This document shows, one piece after another, positions 35,831 to 46,267 of a stretch of DNA of 64,000 nt. Numbering within the stretch: position 1 is the stretch's first letter; every line of letters begins with the position of its first letter. The DNA comes from an uncultured Winogradskyella sp. GTDB lineage: Bacteria > Bacteroidota > Bacteroidia > Flavobacteriales > Flavobacteriaceae. The notes beneath the pieces were generated by a model. The model did no database searches. It saw only the letters and a program-made list of their open reading frames with translations, and was not told the DNA's origin. Both the position numbers and the translations under genes were made by a program. Where the stretch lies: assembly GCF_947498345.1 (NCBI RefSeq), contig NZ_CANMJY010000004.1, positions 1-64,000 on the forward strand, in the 5' to 3' direction.

Positions 35831-38788
35831 ATGCGTTATTTGTCCCTTGTGCTTATATGTTTTTGTGTTCAAATTAATTTTGGACAAGAATACATTAATA
35901 ACCCTTTACTTTCCGAAGACCCAATAGAACAACAAAAGTGGGTTGATAGTATTTATAACTCTATGTCTGTAAAAGAACGCATAGGTCAGCTATTTATGGT
36001 ACAGGTAATGTCTAAAAATAGTGATGCAGCTAATAACAAAGTTGTAGATTTAATTAAGAAAGAACATATTGGCGGAGTTATTTATTCTAATGGAGGGCCA
36101 TACAGGCAAGCAAAATTGAATAATCAATTACAAGCTGCTTCTAAGCTTCCACTTTTGGTAGGTATGGATGCAGAATGGGGTTTGAGTATGCGTCTAGATT
36201 CTACATATGCTTTTCCATGGAATATGACACTTGGTGCTATTTCTAATGACAGTTTAATAGAACAAACCGGACGACAAATCGGTGAGCATTGTAAACGATT
36301 AGGAGTGCACTTTAACTTTGCACCAGTGGTAGATATTAATACCAATCCTAAAAATCCAATTATTGGCAATAGATCTTTTGGTGAAGATAGGGACAATGTC
36401 ACTTTAAAGGGCTTGGCTTTTATGAAGGGCATGCAAAGCGCAGGAGTTCTTGCCAATGCTAAGCATTTTCCAGGTCATGGCGATACTGAAGATGATTCCC
36501 ATAAAACATTGCCTACAGTATCGTTTAGTGAAGAGCGTATAGATTCTATAGAATTATATCCATACAGACAACTTATAAAAGAGGGATTGTCTAGTGTTAT
36601 GGTGGCACATCTCAACGTGCCAAGTTTAGAAAAGAGAAGAGGGTTTCCATCTTCATTATCTAAACACATAGTTACAGATATACTTAAAGAAGAACTAGGT
36701 TTTAAAGGATTGATATTTACTGATGCATTAACCATGAAGGGTGCTGCAGATTATGTAGAAAAAAGTGTTGATGGTATTGCTCCAAAAAGTTTGACTACAG
36801 GTGGAGAAATAGATTTAATGGCATTTTTAGCAGGAAATGATGTTATGCTCATGTCCGAAAATCCTAAAAAGGGTATTGCGAAATTTATTGAAGCATTTAA
36901 TGAAGGCGTTATTACAGAAGAACGTTTGGCACATTCTGTAAAGAAAATATTGATGGCAAAATATAAGGTAGGATTAAACAACTATTCGCCAATAGGTTTA
37001 TATAATCTCTCAAAAGATCTGAATCGTATTAAGGATGATGTACTTTATGAAAATTTAATGGAAAGCGCGATTACTGTTTTAAGAAATACAAAATCACTAT
37101 TACCATTCCGAGATTTGGAAACTAAAAAAATTGCTTATGTATCATTAGGCAATGATGACGGCTCTATTTTTCTTAACGAATTAAAAAAATATACAAAAGT
37201 TCACGAAATAAAAGCTGATAAACTAGATGGTCTTATTTCTAAGCTTCAAAATTATAATACCGTTGTTGTAGGTTTTCATAAGTCTAATGCTAATCCGTGG
37301 GAAAAATTTCAATTCTCTCAACGCGAAATGGCTTGGCTTTACGAAATTGCCAGAACTAACACTGTTGTTCTCGATGTGTTTGCCAGACCTTATGCCTTAA
37401 ACGATTTATTATCTATTGAAAATATAGAAGGAATTATAATGAGCTACCAAAATAGTAGAATAGCTCAAGAGAAATCAGCACAACTAATTTTTGGAGCTAT
37501 TGGAGCTAAAGGTAAGTTGCCAGTAACTGCCGGACCATTTTTTCCATTGGAAACAGGTGAAACATATAATACTTTATTGAATTTAAGTTACGGACTACCA
37601 GAACGTGTAGGTGTAGATTCAAAGCTTTTAAGCAAAATTGATTCTATTGCAAATTATGCAGTAACCAGAAGGATGACACCAGGTATTCAAATGTTAGTAG
37701 CTAGAAAAGGTAAAGTGATTTATAACAAAAATTTTGGTTATCACACCTATTCAAAAAAGAATAAAGTCGATTTTGACGATGTATATGATGTTGCATCACT
37801 TACAAAGATACTGGCAACACTTCCTGTGGTAATGGAATTAGAGCAACAGGGATCTATATCTTTAAATTCTAAGTTAGGAACATTATTACCAGAATATAAA
37901 AAGACTAACAAGAAAGATATTACATTAAAGAAGATGTTATCGCATTATGCGCAATTAAAACCCTGGATACCATTCTACTATGCTACCTTAGATTCAGTAA
38001 CCAAAAAACCAGACCCTAAATATTACAGAAGTAAGCGAACAGGTATCTATAATGTAGAAGTTACTAATACGCTTTTTATGAGAAATGACTATCAAGATTC
38101 CATACAAGATATTATAAAAGAAAGCGAATTGTTATCCCGTTTACGTTACAGATATAGTGATTTGCCATATTACATACTCAAAAATTATTTGGAAGGGTTT
38201 TACGATAAATCCTTAAACGAGATTACCCAAGATCGTTACTATAAATCTTTAGGCGCAAACCATACGACCTATAACCCACGAAAAAAATTCAGTTTAAAAG
38301 ATATTGTACCAACAGAAGTTGACAACTACTACAGATATAAAAAAATACATGGATATGTGCATGATATGGGCGCAGCTATGCAAGGAGGTATAGGAGGTCA
38401 TGCGGGTATTTTTAGTAATGCTAATGATGTAGCCAAGATTATGCAAATGTATTTACAAAAAGGATTTTATGGAGGAAAGCGTTATTTTAAAAATGAAACG
38501 TTAGAAAAATTTACCAAATGTCACTATTGTCATGCTGATAATAGACGCGGTATAGGGTTTGATAAACCGCAATTAGGGGAGGAAGGACCAACATGTGGTT
38601 GTTTATCTATGACTAGTTTTGGACACTCGGGTTTTACAGGTACTTATGCATGGGCAGACCCAGAAGAAGAGATTCTCTATATTTTCCTGGCTAACCGAAC
38701 ATATCCGGAAGCGGGTAAAAATCTTTTATTGCGAGAAAATATTAGAACTGAAATTCAACGCCTAATTTACGAAGCTATTATTGAATAA
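35831..38788 (+). CDS. Fusion of GH3 beta-N-acetylhexosaminidase and SxxK serine hydrolase
   Basis: 985 residues from ATG 35831, where a signal peptide begins (MRYLSLVLICFC); an ATG 54 bases upstream lacks one. The N-terminal half is a NagZ-type GH3: KH with FPGHGD (about residues 211-218) and the nucleophile Asp near 298 in FTDALTM. The second half is a class C beta-lactamase-like domain with S656-L-T-K659, YSD, and HSGFTG. The two halves may hydrolyse muropeptides together in the periplasm. This layout occurs in other Bacteroidota. Monocistronic. Confidence 0.9.
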   Translation: MRYLSLVLICFCVQINFGQEYINNPLLSEDPIEQQKWVDSIYNSMSVKERIGQLFMVQVMSKNSDAANNKVVDLIKKEHIGGVIYSNGGPYRQAKLNNQLQAASKLPLLVGMDAEWGLSMRLDSTYAFPWNMTLGAISNDSLIEQTGRQIGEHCKRLGVHFNFAPVVDINTNPKNPIIGNRSFGEDRDNVTLKGLAFMKGMQSAGVLANAKHFPGHGDTEDDSHKTLPTVSFSEERIDSIELYPYRQLIKEGLSSVMVAHLNVPSLEKRRGFPSSLSKHIVTDILKEELGFKGLIFTDALTMKGAADYVEKSVDGIAPKSLTTGGEIDLMAFLAGNDVMLMSENPKKGIAKFIEAFNEGVITEERLAHSVKKILMAKYKVGLNNYSPIGLYNLSKDLNRIKDDVLYENLMESAITVLRNTKSLLPFRDLETKKIAYVSLGNDDGSIFLNELKKYTKVHEIKADKLDGLISKLQNYNTVVVGFHKSNANPWEKFQFSQREMAWLYEIARTNTVVLDVFARPYALNDLLSIENIEGIIMSYQNSRIAQEKSAQLIFGAIGAKGKLPVTAGPFFPLETGETYNTLLNLSYGLPERVGVDSKLLSKIDSIANYAVTRRMTPGIQMLVARKGKVIYNKNFGYHTYSKKNKVDFDDVYDVASLTKILATLPVVMELEQQGSISLNSKLGTLLPEYKKTNKKDITLKKMLSHYAQLKPWIPFYYATLDSVTKKPDPKYYRSKRTGIYNVEVTNTLFMRNDYQDSIQDIIKESELLSRLRYRYSDLPYYILKNYLEGFYDKSLNEITQDRYYKSLGANHTTYNPRKKFSLKDIVPTEVDNYYRYKKIHGYVHDMGAAMQGGIGGHAGIFSNANDVAKIMQMYLQKGFYGGKRYFKNETLEKFTKCHYCHADNRRGIGFDKPQLGEEGPTCGCLSMTSFGHSGFTGTYAWADPEEEILYIFLANRTYPEAGKNLLLRENIRTEIQRLIYEAIIE

Positions 38789-38802
38789 TGGGTTAGTGCT
38801 AT

Positions 38803-38932
38803 AAGTTAAAATGTACTTAAAGTTAAAACCCTATTCGATAAAACATATAACTTTATAAATTTTAAATAAGGTGTAAGTATTTTAAAAGACTTGAGACTCT
38901 ATAGGCTAATTACTTATGCACATTTTAACTTT
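38803..38932. repeat. 12-bp inverted repeat flanking the gap upstream of bshA
   Basis: AAGTTAAAATGT (38803-38814) is exactly inverted as ACATTTTAACTT (38921-38932) with 106 bp between. The interior is A/T-rich with further AAAGTTAAAA-type copies. No gene lies within. Confidence 0.5.
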
Positions 38933-38950
38933 AATACTTATAATTTTTAA

Positions 38951-40090
38951 ATGAAAATAGGAATTGTTTGTTACCCAACATTTGGTGGAAGTGGAGTGGT
39001 AGCCACAGAATTAGGTTTAGAACTTTCTAAACGCGGTCATGAAATTCATTTTATTACCTATAGTCAGCCTGTAAGATTAGAACTGCTAAGTAATAATTTA
39101 CATTTTCATGAAGTACATGTGCCAGAATATCCTTTATTTCATTATCAACCATACGAGTTAGCACTATCAAGCAAGTTAGTGGATATGGTGAAACTACACG
39201 ATATTCAATTATTACACGTGCATTATGCTATACCTCATGCCTATGCTGCATATATGGCGCAACAAATGTTATTAGATGAAGGTATACATGTACCAATAGT
39301 TACCACATTGCATGGTACTGATATTACTTTAGTAGGAAGTCATCCGTTTTATAAACCTGCAGTAACTTTTAGTATTAATAAATCTGATGCTGTTACTTCA
39401 GTTTCAGATAGTTTAAAGAAGGATACAATGCGTCTTTTTAATATTAAAAAAGATATTCATGTCGTTCCAAACTTTATAGACTTAGAAAAGCATCAGCATA
39501 GTTTTACAGATTGTCAACGCGAAATGATGGCGAATGAAGATGAACGTATCATCACGCATATAAGTAACATGCGAGAGGTAAAACAAATACCAGATGTTAT
39601 CAAAATCTTTTATAACATTCAGAAAGAAATCCCAGCTAAATTAATGATGGTAGGTGAAGGTCCGGAAAAAGAACCAGCTGAACGTTTAGTGGAGCAATTA
39701 GGAATCTCTGATAAAGTGGTGTTTTTTGGTAATAGTAACGAAATAGATAGAATTCTTTGCTTTAGTGATTTATTTCTATTGCCTTCTCTAACCGAAAGTT
39801 TTGGATTGGCTGCTTTAGAAGCAATGGCAAGTAATGTTCCTGTAATATCCACTAATACTGGTGGTTTGCCAGAAGTTAATGAAGATGGCTTTTCAGGTTA
39901 TTTAAGTGATGTTAATGCGGTTAAAGATATGACTGTTAAAGCTATTAAGATTTTAAAGAATATTGAAACATTAAATCAATTTAAAATCAATGCTAAAATT
40001 CAATCTCAAAAGTTCGATTTACATAACATAGTGCCTATGTACGAATCTATTTATGAAGAAACTTTGAAAAACTTTCTGGTAACTAGTTAG
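38951..40090 (+). CDS. bshA: N-acetyl-alpha-D-glucosaminyl L-malate synthase
   Basis: 379 residues, GT4 fold. GIVCYPTFGGSGVVATELG, LHVHYAIPHAYAA, VTTLHGTDITLVG, and ESFGLAALEAMA are BshA signatures. It makes GlcNAc-malate from UDP-GlcNAc and malate, the first step of bacillithiol synthesis. bshB and bshC are not in this window. Overlaps the convergent GIY-YIG gene by 8 bases. Confidence 0.93.
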   Translation: MKIGIVCYPTFGGSGVVATELGLELSKRGHEIHFITYSQPVRLELLSNNLHFHEVHVPEYPLFHYQPYELALSSKLVDMVKLHDIQLLHVHYAIPHAYAAYMAQQMLLDEGIHVPIVTTLHGTDITLVGSHPFYKPAVTFSINKSDAVTSVSDSLKKDTMRLFNIKKDIHVVPNFIDLEKHQHSFTDCQREMMANEDERIITHISNMREVKQIPDVIKIFYNIQKEIPAKLMMVGEGPEKEPAERLVEQLGISDKVVFFGNSNEIDRILCFSDLFLLPSLTESFGLAALEAMASNVPVISTNTGGLPEVNEDGFSGYLSDVNAVKDMTVKAIKILKNIETLNQFKINAKIQSQKFDLHNIVPMYESIYEETLKNFLVTS

Positions 40091-40433
40091 ACCATACTGC
40101 GTAACGTTCTCTTCGTAATTCTAAAGCAATTTGTTTTTCAGCAATTAAGGCTTCTTCTCTCGAAAAAAAAGGATCAATATGATTATAAAGACTAGGGCGT
40201 AAATACAAGCCATATTTCTCTACTATACTAGAAGATAGCTTATAACCTTTCTTATTTCTGTAACCTGTTTTATGTTGCAAAAAACGCTCTTTGGGTGTTT
40301 TACTTGTCATACCTACATAAAGACACTGAAGCACACCATTAAATTGAGGATTAGCAGCTCTAAATTTAGAATTTTCTGTATAGACGCGCTTCGATAGTTC
40401 AACAACATAAATGCGGTATAGAGTTCTGGGCAT
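40083..40433 (-). CDS. GIY-YIG nuclease family protein
   Basis: 116 residues. The fold's Y-V and L-Y-V-G-M-T strands (RIYVVELSKRV; LQCLYVGMTSKTPKERFLQH) match GIY-YIG, with Arg in ERFLQH and Glu in EEALIAEKQIA. Small stand-alone members have no proven role. No intron or mobile element is nearby. Confidence 0.75.
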   Translation of the reverse strand: MPRTLYRIYVVELSKRVYTENSKFRAANPQFNGVLQCLYVGMTSKTPKERFLQHKTGYRNKKGYKLSSSIVEKYGLYLRPSLYNHIDPFFSREEALIAEKQIALELRRERYAVWSN

Positions 40434-40548
40434 TTTAACTTAAAATAAGAAATGTTTTAGTACAACTAAATATAGTAACTTCTATTAAATCTGAGTTAGA
40501 AATTTTATAATATTCTATATATAACCATAAAGGCAATAGCAGAACATT

Positions 40549-41406
40549 TTACTTCTTCTTATGTGTTTGCTTTTTTGGCTTTTCGACAATAGTTATTGCA
40601 GCAATTAAATCCTTGGTGTCCATACCTTTTATATTCTCATTTGTAAAGGAAACAGAGAGTTTGTCTTTGCTGTAATTGTAGATTTTCCAACGTTTAAACT
40701 GATATTCTAAAGCAGTAAAATTTTCTACCCAATCACCAGAATTTAAATATGTGGTTTTACCATTTTTATTCTCCTTAACCAACATTTTTGGCTGATGTAT
40801 ATGACCACATATAACATAATCATAACCATTTTCTATGGCCAAATCTGTAGCTACTTGCTCAAAATTATGTATATATTTTAAAGCACTTTTTACGCTGTTT
40901 TTTATCTTTTTTGAAAGAGAATAACGTTCTCTTCCCATTTTTTCTAAACACCAGTTAACGAAACGATTCAATAAAATCAATATGTCATAACCATGACCTC
41001 CTAATTTTGCTAACCATTTAGCATTTTGTATAGAAATATCGAATACATCACCATGAAAAAACCAAGCCTTTTTGCCGCCAAGATTTAAGACTAATTTATT
41101 TACAATTGAAATATTGCCAATTTCGGTATCGGCAAACTTACGCAGCATCTCATCATGGTTTCCTGTAATGTATACTACTTCTGTACCATGAGCTGCAAAA
41201 TTCATTATTTTTTTGATAACGCTTAGGTGAGATTTTGGAAAGTATCGTTTTTTAAATTGCCATATATCAACAATGTCGCCATTAAGAATTAGCTTTTTTG
41301 GCTCAATACTATTAAGGTATGCTAATAACTGTTTAGCATGACAACCATAAGTACCTAGATGTATATCAGATATTACTGCTATTTCAACTTTCCTTTTTAG
41401 ATTCAA
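40549..41406 (-). CDS. UDP-2,3-diacylglucosamine diphosphatase (LpxH-like)
   Basis: 285 residues, metallophosphoesterase. Metal motifs: ISDIHLG, LNGDIVDIW, ITGNHDE, FHGDVFD, CGHIHQP. The spacing and the HGYDILILLNRFVN insertion match the bacterial LpxH-like family used for lipid A synthesis. Monocistronic; divergent from aroC. A more general phosphoesterase role remains possible. Confidence 0.82.
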   Translation of the reverse strand: MNLKRKVEIAVISDIHLGTYGCHAKQLLAYLNSIEPKKLILNGDIVDIWQFKKRYFPKSHLSVIKKIMNFAAHGTEVVYITGNHDEMLRKFADTEIGNISIVNKLVLNLGGKKAWFFHGDVFDISIQNAKWLAKLGGHGYDILILLNRFVNWCLEKMGRERYSLSKKIKNSVKSALKYIHNFEQVATDLAIENGYDYVICGHIHQPKMLVKENKNGKTTYLNSGDWVENFTALEYQFKRWKIYNYSKDKLSVSFTNENIKGMDTKDLIAAITIVEKPKKQTHKKK

Positions 41407-41614
41407 TAGTACCAGAAATATTTTTTACAAATAACAGTAAATAATATTACCAAGACATCAAGACACAATTAATTAACTATAAGGAAAATGTTAAGTCAAT
41501 GTTATGAAAATTATCTCATTAGTCTTCTTTTAAAATCAATTTTGAACTTCGAAAACTTCACCATGATTTTTGTTTCTGTGATAATACAATTACATTAGCG
41601 TAAAATAAGTTTTA

Positions 41615-42676
41615 ATGGCAGGAAATTCCTTCGGAAAATTATTTAAGCTCACTACTTTTGGTGAATCTCATGGAAAGGCTATAGGTGGAATTATAGACGG
41701 TTGCCCGTCAGGTATAAAATTAGATTTTGAAGCCATTCAGAATGAGCTAAATAGGCGTAAACCTGGGCAATCTAAAATTGTAACTCAGCGTAAAGAACCA
41801 GATTCTGTAGAATTTTTATCAGGTATCTTTGAAGGGCAAACAACAGGAACACCAATAGGATTTATTATATATAACACCAATCAAAAATCAAAAGACTATT
41901 CACATATTAAAGATGTTTACCGTCCAAGTCATGCCGATTATACTTACGATAAAAAGTATGGTGTGCGCGATTATAGAGGTGGTGGAAGAAGTTCTGCGAG
42001 GGAAACGGCTTGTCGTGTAGTAGCTGGAGCTATTGCAAAACAATTTATAAAGACTATTAAAATTAATGCCTTTACCTCTTCTGTTGGTGACATTTTTATT
42101 GATAAACCATATGAAGACCTAGATTTCTCTAAAATTGAGTCTAATGCTATTCGTTGCCCAGACGAAACATCCGCTGAAAAAATGATTGCTAAAGTACAAG
42201 AAGTTAAAAAACAAGGTGATACTATTGGCGGAACAATAACCTGTGTATTACAAAATGTACCAGTTGGTTTAGGTGAGCCTGTTTTTGATAAGTTACATGC
42301 AGAACTAGGCAAAGCCATGTTATCTATTAATGCTGTAAAAGGCTTTGAGTATGGTAGTGGTTTTTGTGGTGCTAAGATGAAAGGTAGTGAGCATAACGAT
42401 AAATTTAATGAAGATGGAAGCACCCAAACTAATTTGTCTGGGGGTATACAAGGTGGTATTAGTAATGGTATGGATATTTATTTTAGAGTAGCCTTTAAGC
42501 CAGTAGCGACAACATTACAAAAGCAGGACACTATAAACAGTAAAGGAGAAACCGTTGAAATGCAAGGTAAAGGAAGACATGATCCCTGTGTTGTACCAAG
42601 AGCTGTTCCAATTGTAGAAGCTATGGCTGCTTTGGTTCTGGCAGATTATATGCTTTTACGCAAGCAAGAGTTATAA
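41615..42676 (+). CDS. aroC: Chorismate synthase
   Basis: 353 residues. Signatures include [37 protein letters not shown], and [15 protein letters not shown]. It makes chorismate, feeding menF here as well as aromatic amino acids. Monocistronic or with ptrB-like downstream (28 bases). Confidence 0.95.
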   Translation: MAGNSFGKLFKLTTFGESHGKAIGGIIDGCPSGIKLDFEAIQNELNRRKPGQSKIVTQRKEPDSVEFLSGIFEGQTTGTPIGFIIYNTNQKSKDYSHIKDVYRPSHADYTYDKKYGVRDYRGGGRSSARETACRVVAGAIAKQFIKTIKINAFTSSVGDIFIDKPYEDLDFSKIESNAIRCPDETSAEKMIAKVQEVKKQGDTIGGTITCVLQNVPVGLGEPVFDKLHAELGKAMLSINAVKGFEYGSGFCGAKMKGSEHNDKFNEDGSTQTNLSGGIQGGISNGMDIYFRVAFKPVATTLQKQDTINSKGETVEMQGKGRHDPCVVPRAVPIVEAMAALVLADYMLLRKQEL

Positions 42677-42704
42677 ACTTCTAATAATATAAATACTAAT
42701 ACAA

Positions 42705-44885
42705 ATGAAACAACTAAAAGTATTTGCAATAATTCTTTCGATTTCCTTTTTGACAAATTGTAAGAATAATGAAATGTCAGAAAAAGAAAGAAACATGTCT
42801 TATAGGTCTATAGAACAACCTATAGCAAAAGAAGTAGCTGATACCTTGTTAGAACATGGCAATATACGAATAGACAATTATTTTTGGATGCGTTTGAGCG
42901 ACAGCCAAAAGAGTTTTGAAGAACCAGACGCTCAAACTAAAGATGTTTTAGATTATTTAAATGCTGAGAATACCTATACTCAAAAGGCAATGACGCATAC
43001 AGATTCATTACAAGAAAAGTTATACAACGAAATAACTAGTAGAATTAAAAAAGATGATGAGTCTATACCATATGATTACAATGGTTATACTTATTATTCA
43101 CGATTCGAAAAAGGTGCTGATTATGCCTTGTATTGCAGAAAGAGAATAGGAACTGAGAATGAAGAAATTTATATCAATGCGCCAGAACTTGCAGCTGGGA
43201 AAGCATATTTTGGTTTGGGCAGTTCAACATTTAGTCCAAATAACGAAATATTAGCTTATGCAGTAGATACTATATCTAGACGTCAGTATACAACTTATTT
43301 TAAAAATGTAAAGCATCATAAACTCTTAACCGATAAACTAGATAATACTTCTGGAAGTTTTGTTTGGGCAAATGATAATAAGACTTTGTTTTACATTACC
43401 AAAGACCCTCAAACATTAAGAAACAATAAGATATATAAGCATGTTTTAGGAACTTCGCAGTCTGATGATGAATTGGTTTATGAAGAAAAAGATGAAACAT
43501 TTAATTGTTTTATAACCAAGTCAAAATCTAATGACTACCTATTTGTTTATAGTAGTCAAACAGTTTCAACAGAAGTTCGTTTTTTAGATGCTAATACACC
43601 AAATGCTGATTGGCAAATTATTCAACCAAGAGAACGAAACCTAGAATATTCAGTTGATCATTATGACGATCACTTTTATATTCGAACTAATCATAACAAT
43701 GCTGAAAATTTTAAACTAGTAAAAACACAATTAAATAATACAACAAAAGAGTATTGGATAGATGTTATACCACATAGAGATGAGGTGTTTTTACAAGGGT
43801 TTAATTTATTTAAGGACTATTTAGTTTTAAGTGAAAGAAAAGATGGCTTACGCACATTAAGAGTAATAAGATGGGATGAGTCCGATGATCATTATATTAA
43901 ATTTAATGATCCAGCTTATGCTACATATTCTAGCATAAACCTGGATTTTGACACAGATGTTTTTAGATATTATTATACATCATTAACAACACCAGGTACT
44001 ACATATGATTACAATATGAAAATCAAATCACAAGATTTGTTAAAGCAAGAAGAAGTTATCGGTGATTTTGACTCTAATAATTATGAGAGCAAACGTTTTT
44101 TTGTAACAGCACGAGATGGTGTAAATGTGCCTGTGTCTTTAGTGCATAAAAAAGGACTTGATATAAATAAAAATACTCCGGTGCTTTTATATGCTTATGG
44201 TAGCTATGGAAGTAGTAGAGATCCATCGTTTAGTATATCAAGATTAAGTTTATTAGATAGAGGTTTTGTATATGCTATTGCTCACGTTCGTGGCGGACAA
44301 GAAATGGGATACAATTGGTATAAAAATGGCAAATTATTAAATAAAAAAAATACGTTTACAGATTTTATTGATGTTGGTAAACACCTCATAGATGAAAATT
44401 ATACAAGTAGCGATCATCTTTATGCTTATGGTGGTTCTGCAGGAGGATTGTTGATGGGAGCAATTGTTAATATGGAACCTCAATTATGGAATGGTGTAAT
44501 AGCTGCAGTGCCATTTGTCGATGTTGTGTCAACAATGTGGGATGAATCTATTCCTTTAACAACATTTGAATTCGATGAATGGGGAAATCCTAAGGACAAG
44601 ACATATTATAATTACATACTTTCTTATTCACCTTATGATAATGTTGAAGCAAAAGACTATCCAAATTTATTAGTAACTACTGGCTATTGGGACAGTCAAG
44701 TGCAATATTGGGAGCCAGCAAAATGGGTTGCTAAACTAAGAGCATTTAAAACTGATAATAACCTTCTTATTTTAGATTGTGATATGGAATCTGGCCATGG
44801 TGGTGCATCTGGTAGATTTAAAAGCTATAAAAAAACAGCATTGAATTATGCCTTTTTATTAGATTTAGAAGGTATAACAGAGTAA
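42705..44885 (+). CDS. S9 family oligopeptidase (oligopeptidase B-like) lipoprotein
   Basis: 726 residues with a lipobox (FLTNCKN), so it is membrane-anchored, not cytoplasmic as in E. coli PtrB. Beta-propeller N-terminal part followed by an alpha/beta-hydrolase: YGSYGSSRDPSF, the nucleophile in YGGSAGG, and His in SGHGGASGR. It cleaves short basic peptides in the family. Ends 9 bases before the symporter. Confidence 0.87.
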   Translation: MKQLKVFAIILSISFLTNCKNNEMSEKERNMSYRSIEQPIAKEVADTLLEHGNIRIDNYFWMRLSDSQKSFEEPDAQTKDVLDYLNAENTYTQKAMTHTDSLQEKLYNEITSRIKKDDESIPYDYNGYTYYSRFEKGADYALYCRKRIGTENEEIYINAPELAAGKAYFGLGSSTFSPNNEILAYAVDTISRRQYTTYFKNVKHHKLLTDKLDNTSGSFVWANDNKTLFYITKDPQTLRNNKIYKHVLGTSQSDDELVYEEKDETFNCFITKSKSNDYLFVYSSQTVSTEVRFLDANTPNADWQIIQPRERNLEYSVDHYDDHFYIRTNHNNAENFKLVKTQLNNTTKEYWIDVIPHRDEVFLQGFNLFKDYLVLSERKDGLRTLRVIRWDESDDHYIKFNDPAYATYSSINLDFDTDVFRYYYTSLTTPGTTYDYNMKIKSQDLLKQEEVIGDFDSNNYESKRFFVTARDGVNVPVSLVHKKGLDINKNTPVLLYAYGSYGSSRDPSFSISRLSLLDRGFVYAIAHVRGGQEMGYNWYKNGKLLNKKNTFTDFIDVGKHLIDENYTSSDHLYAYGGSAGGLLMGAIVNMEPQLWNGVIAAVPFVDVVSTMWDESIPLTTFEFDEWGNPKDKTYYNYILSYSPYDNVEAKDYPNLLVTTGYWDSQVQYWEPAKWVAKLRAFKTDNNLLILDCDMESGHGGASGRFKSYKKTALNYAFLLDLEGITE

Positions 44886-44894
44886 AAAGAACGT

Positions 44895-46202
44895 ATGAAA
44901 AAACTAGCATTACATTGGAGGATAATTATTGGAATGGTATTAGGAGTGCTTTTTGCGCTTTTAATGATTAATTTTGAATGGGGAGCACAATTTATTAAAG
45001 ACTGGATAAAACCCTTTGGAACCATTTTTATCAATTCGCTTAAATTAATTGCTATTCCTTTAATACTAGCAGCTTTAATTAAAGGCATCACTGATTTAAA
45101 AGATATTTCTAGTTTATCTAAAATGGGCACAAGAACTATCGTTATTTATGTTATGACTACTGTTATTGCGGTGTCTATAGGCCTTATAGTTGTAAATTTA
45201 GTTCAACCTGGGGACACATTAACAGAAGACACCAGAACAGAATTAATAAATGCTTATGCTGATGATGCAGCTGCAAAGCAACAAGCATCAAAAGACCAAC
45301 AAAATAAAGGTCCGTTACAACCACTTATAGACCTTGTTCCAAGCAATATATTTGAAGCTGCAAGTAGTAATAGAAATATGTTACAAGTCATATTTTTTGC
45401 AGTTTTTTTTGGTATATCTTTAATATTAATCCCTGAAATTAAAGGGAAACCAGTTAAAGATTTCTTTGATGGTGTAAATGATGTCATATTAAAAATGGTT
45501 GATTTAATTATGCTAGCAGCACCATATGGAGTTTTTGCACTTCTAGCAGCTTTAATAGCAGAATCACCAAGCGCTGACCTTTTTGCTGCTCTAGCTATGT
45601 ATGCACTATCTGTGGTTGGTGGTTTACTTATTATGGTTATTATTTATGTTTTTGTTGTTAAAACCTACACAAAGAAGAACCCAAAATTCTTTTTAAACGG
45701 AATTTCACCAGCACAGTTATTAGCTTTTTCTACAAGCAGTAGTGCAGCAACATTACCAGTAACAATGGAACGAGTTACTGAACACCTTGGTGTCGATGAA
45801 GAAGTGTCAAGTTTTGTACTACCAGTCGGTGCTACTATAAATATGGATGGAACTAGTTTATATCAAGCGGTAGCAGCTTTATTTATAGCTCAAGCCTTTG
45901 GTATAGATTTAAGTTTCGGGACTCAATTAGGTATTATAGCTACTGCTACGTTAGCTTCTATAGGTAGTGCCGCAGTTCCTGGAGCTGGTATGGTAATGTT
46001 AGTTGGTGTCTTAGGCTATGCAGGAATTCCTGAAGCTGGCTTAGCTCTAATTTTTGCAGTAGATAGACCACTCGATATGTGTAGAACAGTGATTAATGTT
46101 ACTGGAGATGCTACTGTATCTATGGTTGTAGCTAAATCTATAGGTAAGTTAGGCGAACCCAACATAAAAAATTGGGATGATAATTACGAGGCTGTAAAAT
46201 AA
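44895..46202 (+). CDS. Dicarboxylate/amino acid:cation symporter (DAACS)
   Basis: 435 residues, eight helices plus hairpins. Motifs SSSAATLP, PVGATINMDGT, GSAAVPGAGM and NVTGDATV define the glutamate/dicarboxylate carrier fold (GltP/DctA/GltPh). Sodium- or proton-coupled uptake. Shares an operon with the oligopeptidase, consistent with peptide and amino-acid use. Confidence 0.92.
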   Translation: MKKLALHWRIIIGMVLGVLFALLMINFEWGAQFIKDWIKPFGTIFINSLKLIAIPLILAALIKGITDLKDISSLSKMGTRTIVIYVMTTVIAVSIGLIVVNLVQPGDTLTEDTRTELINAYADDAAAKQQASKDQQNKGPLQPLIDLVPSNIFEAASSNRNMLQVIFFAVFFGISLILIPEIKGKPVKDFFDGVNDVILKMVDLIMLAAPYGVFALLAALIAESPSADLFAALAMYALSVVGGLLIMVIIYVFVVKTYTKKNPKFFLNGISPAQLLAFSTSSSAATLPVTMERVTEHLGVDEEVSSFVLPVGATINMDGTSLYQAVAALFIAQAFGIDLSFGTQLGIIATATLASIGSAAVPGAGMVMLVGVLGYAGIPEAGLALIFAVDRPLDMCRTVINVTGDATVSMVVAKSIGKLGEPNIKNWDDNYEAVK

Positions 46203-46267
46203 TTTTTCATGTTCATTAAAACTTATTAAATTTAAAGACTATAGATAACTAACTAAAACTCATTAGG

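Noticed and set aside
40083-40433. GIY-YIG gene as a homing endonuclease in an intron
   Set aside because: No intron, split gene or repeats around it; small stand-alone members are common.
41971-42423. 150-codon minus frame inside aroC
   Set aside because: Antisense shadow of a strongly conserved enzyme gene.
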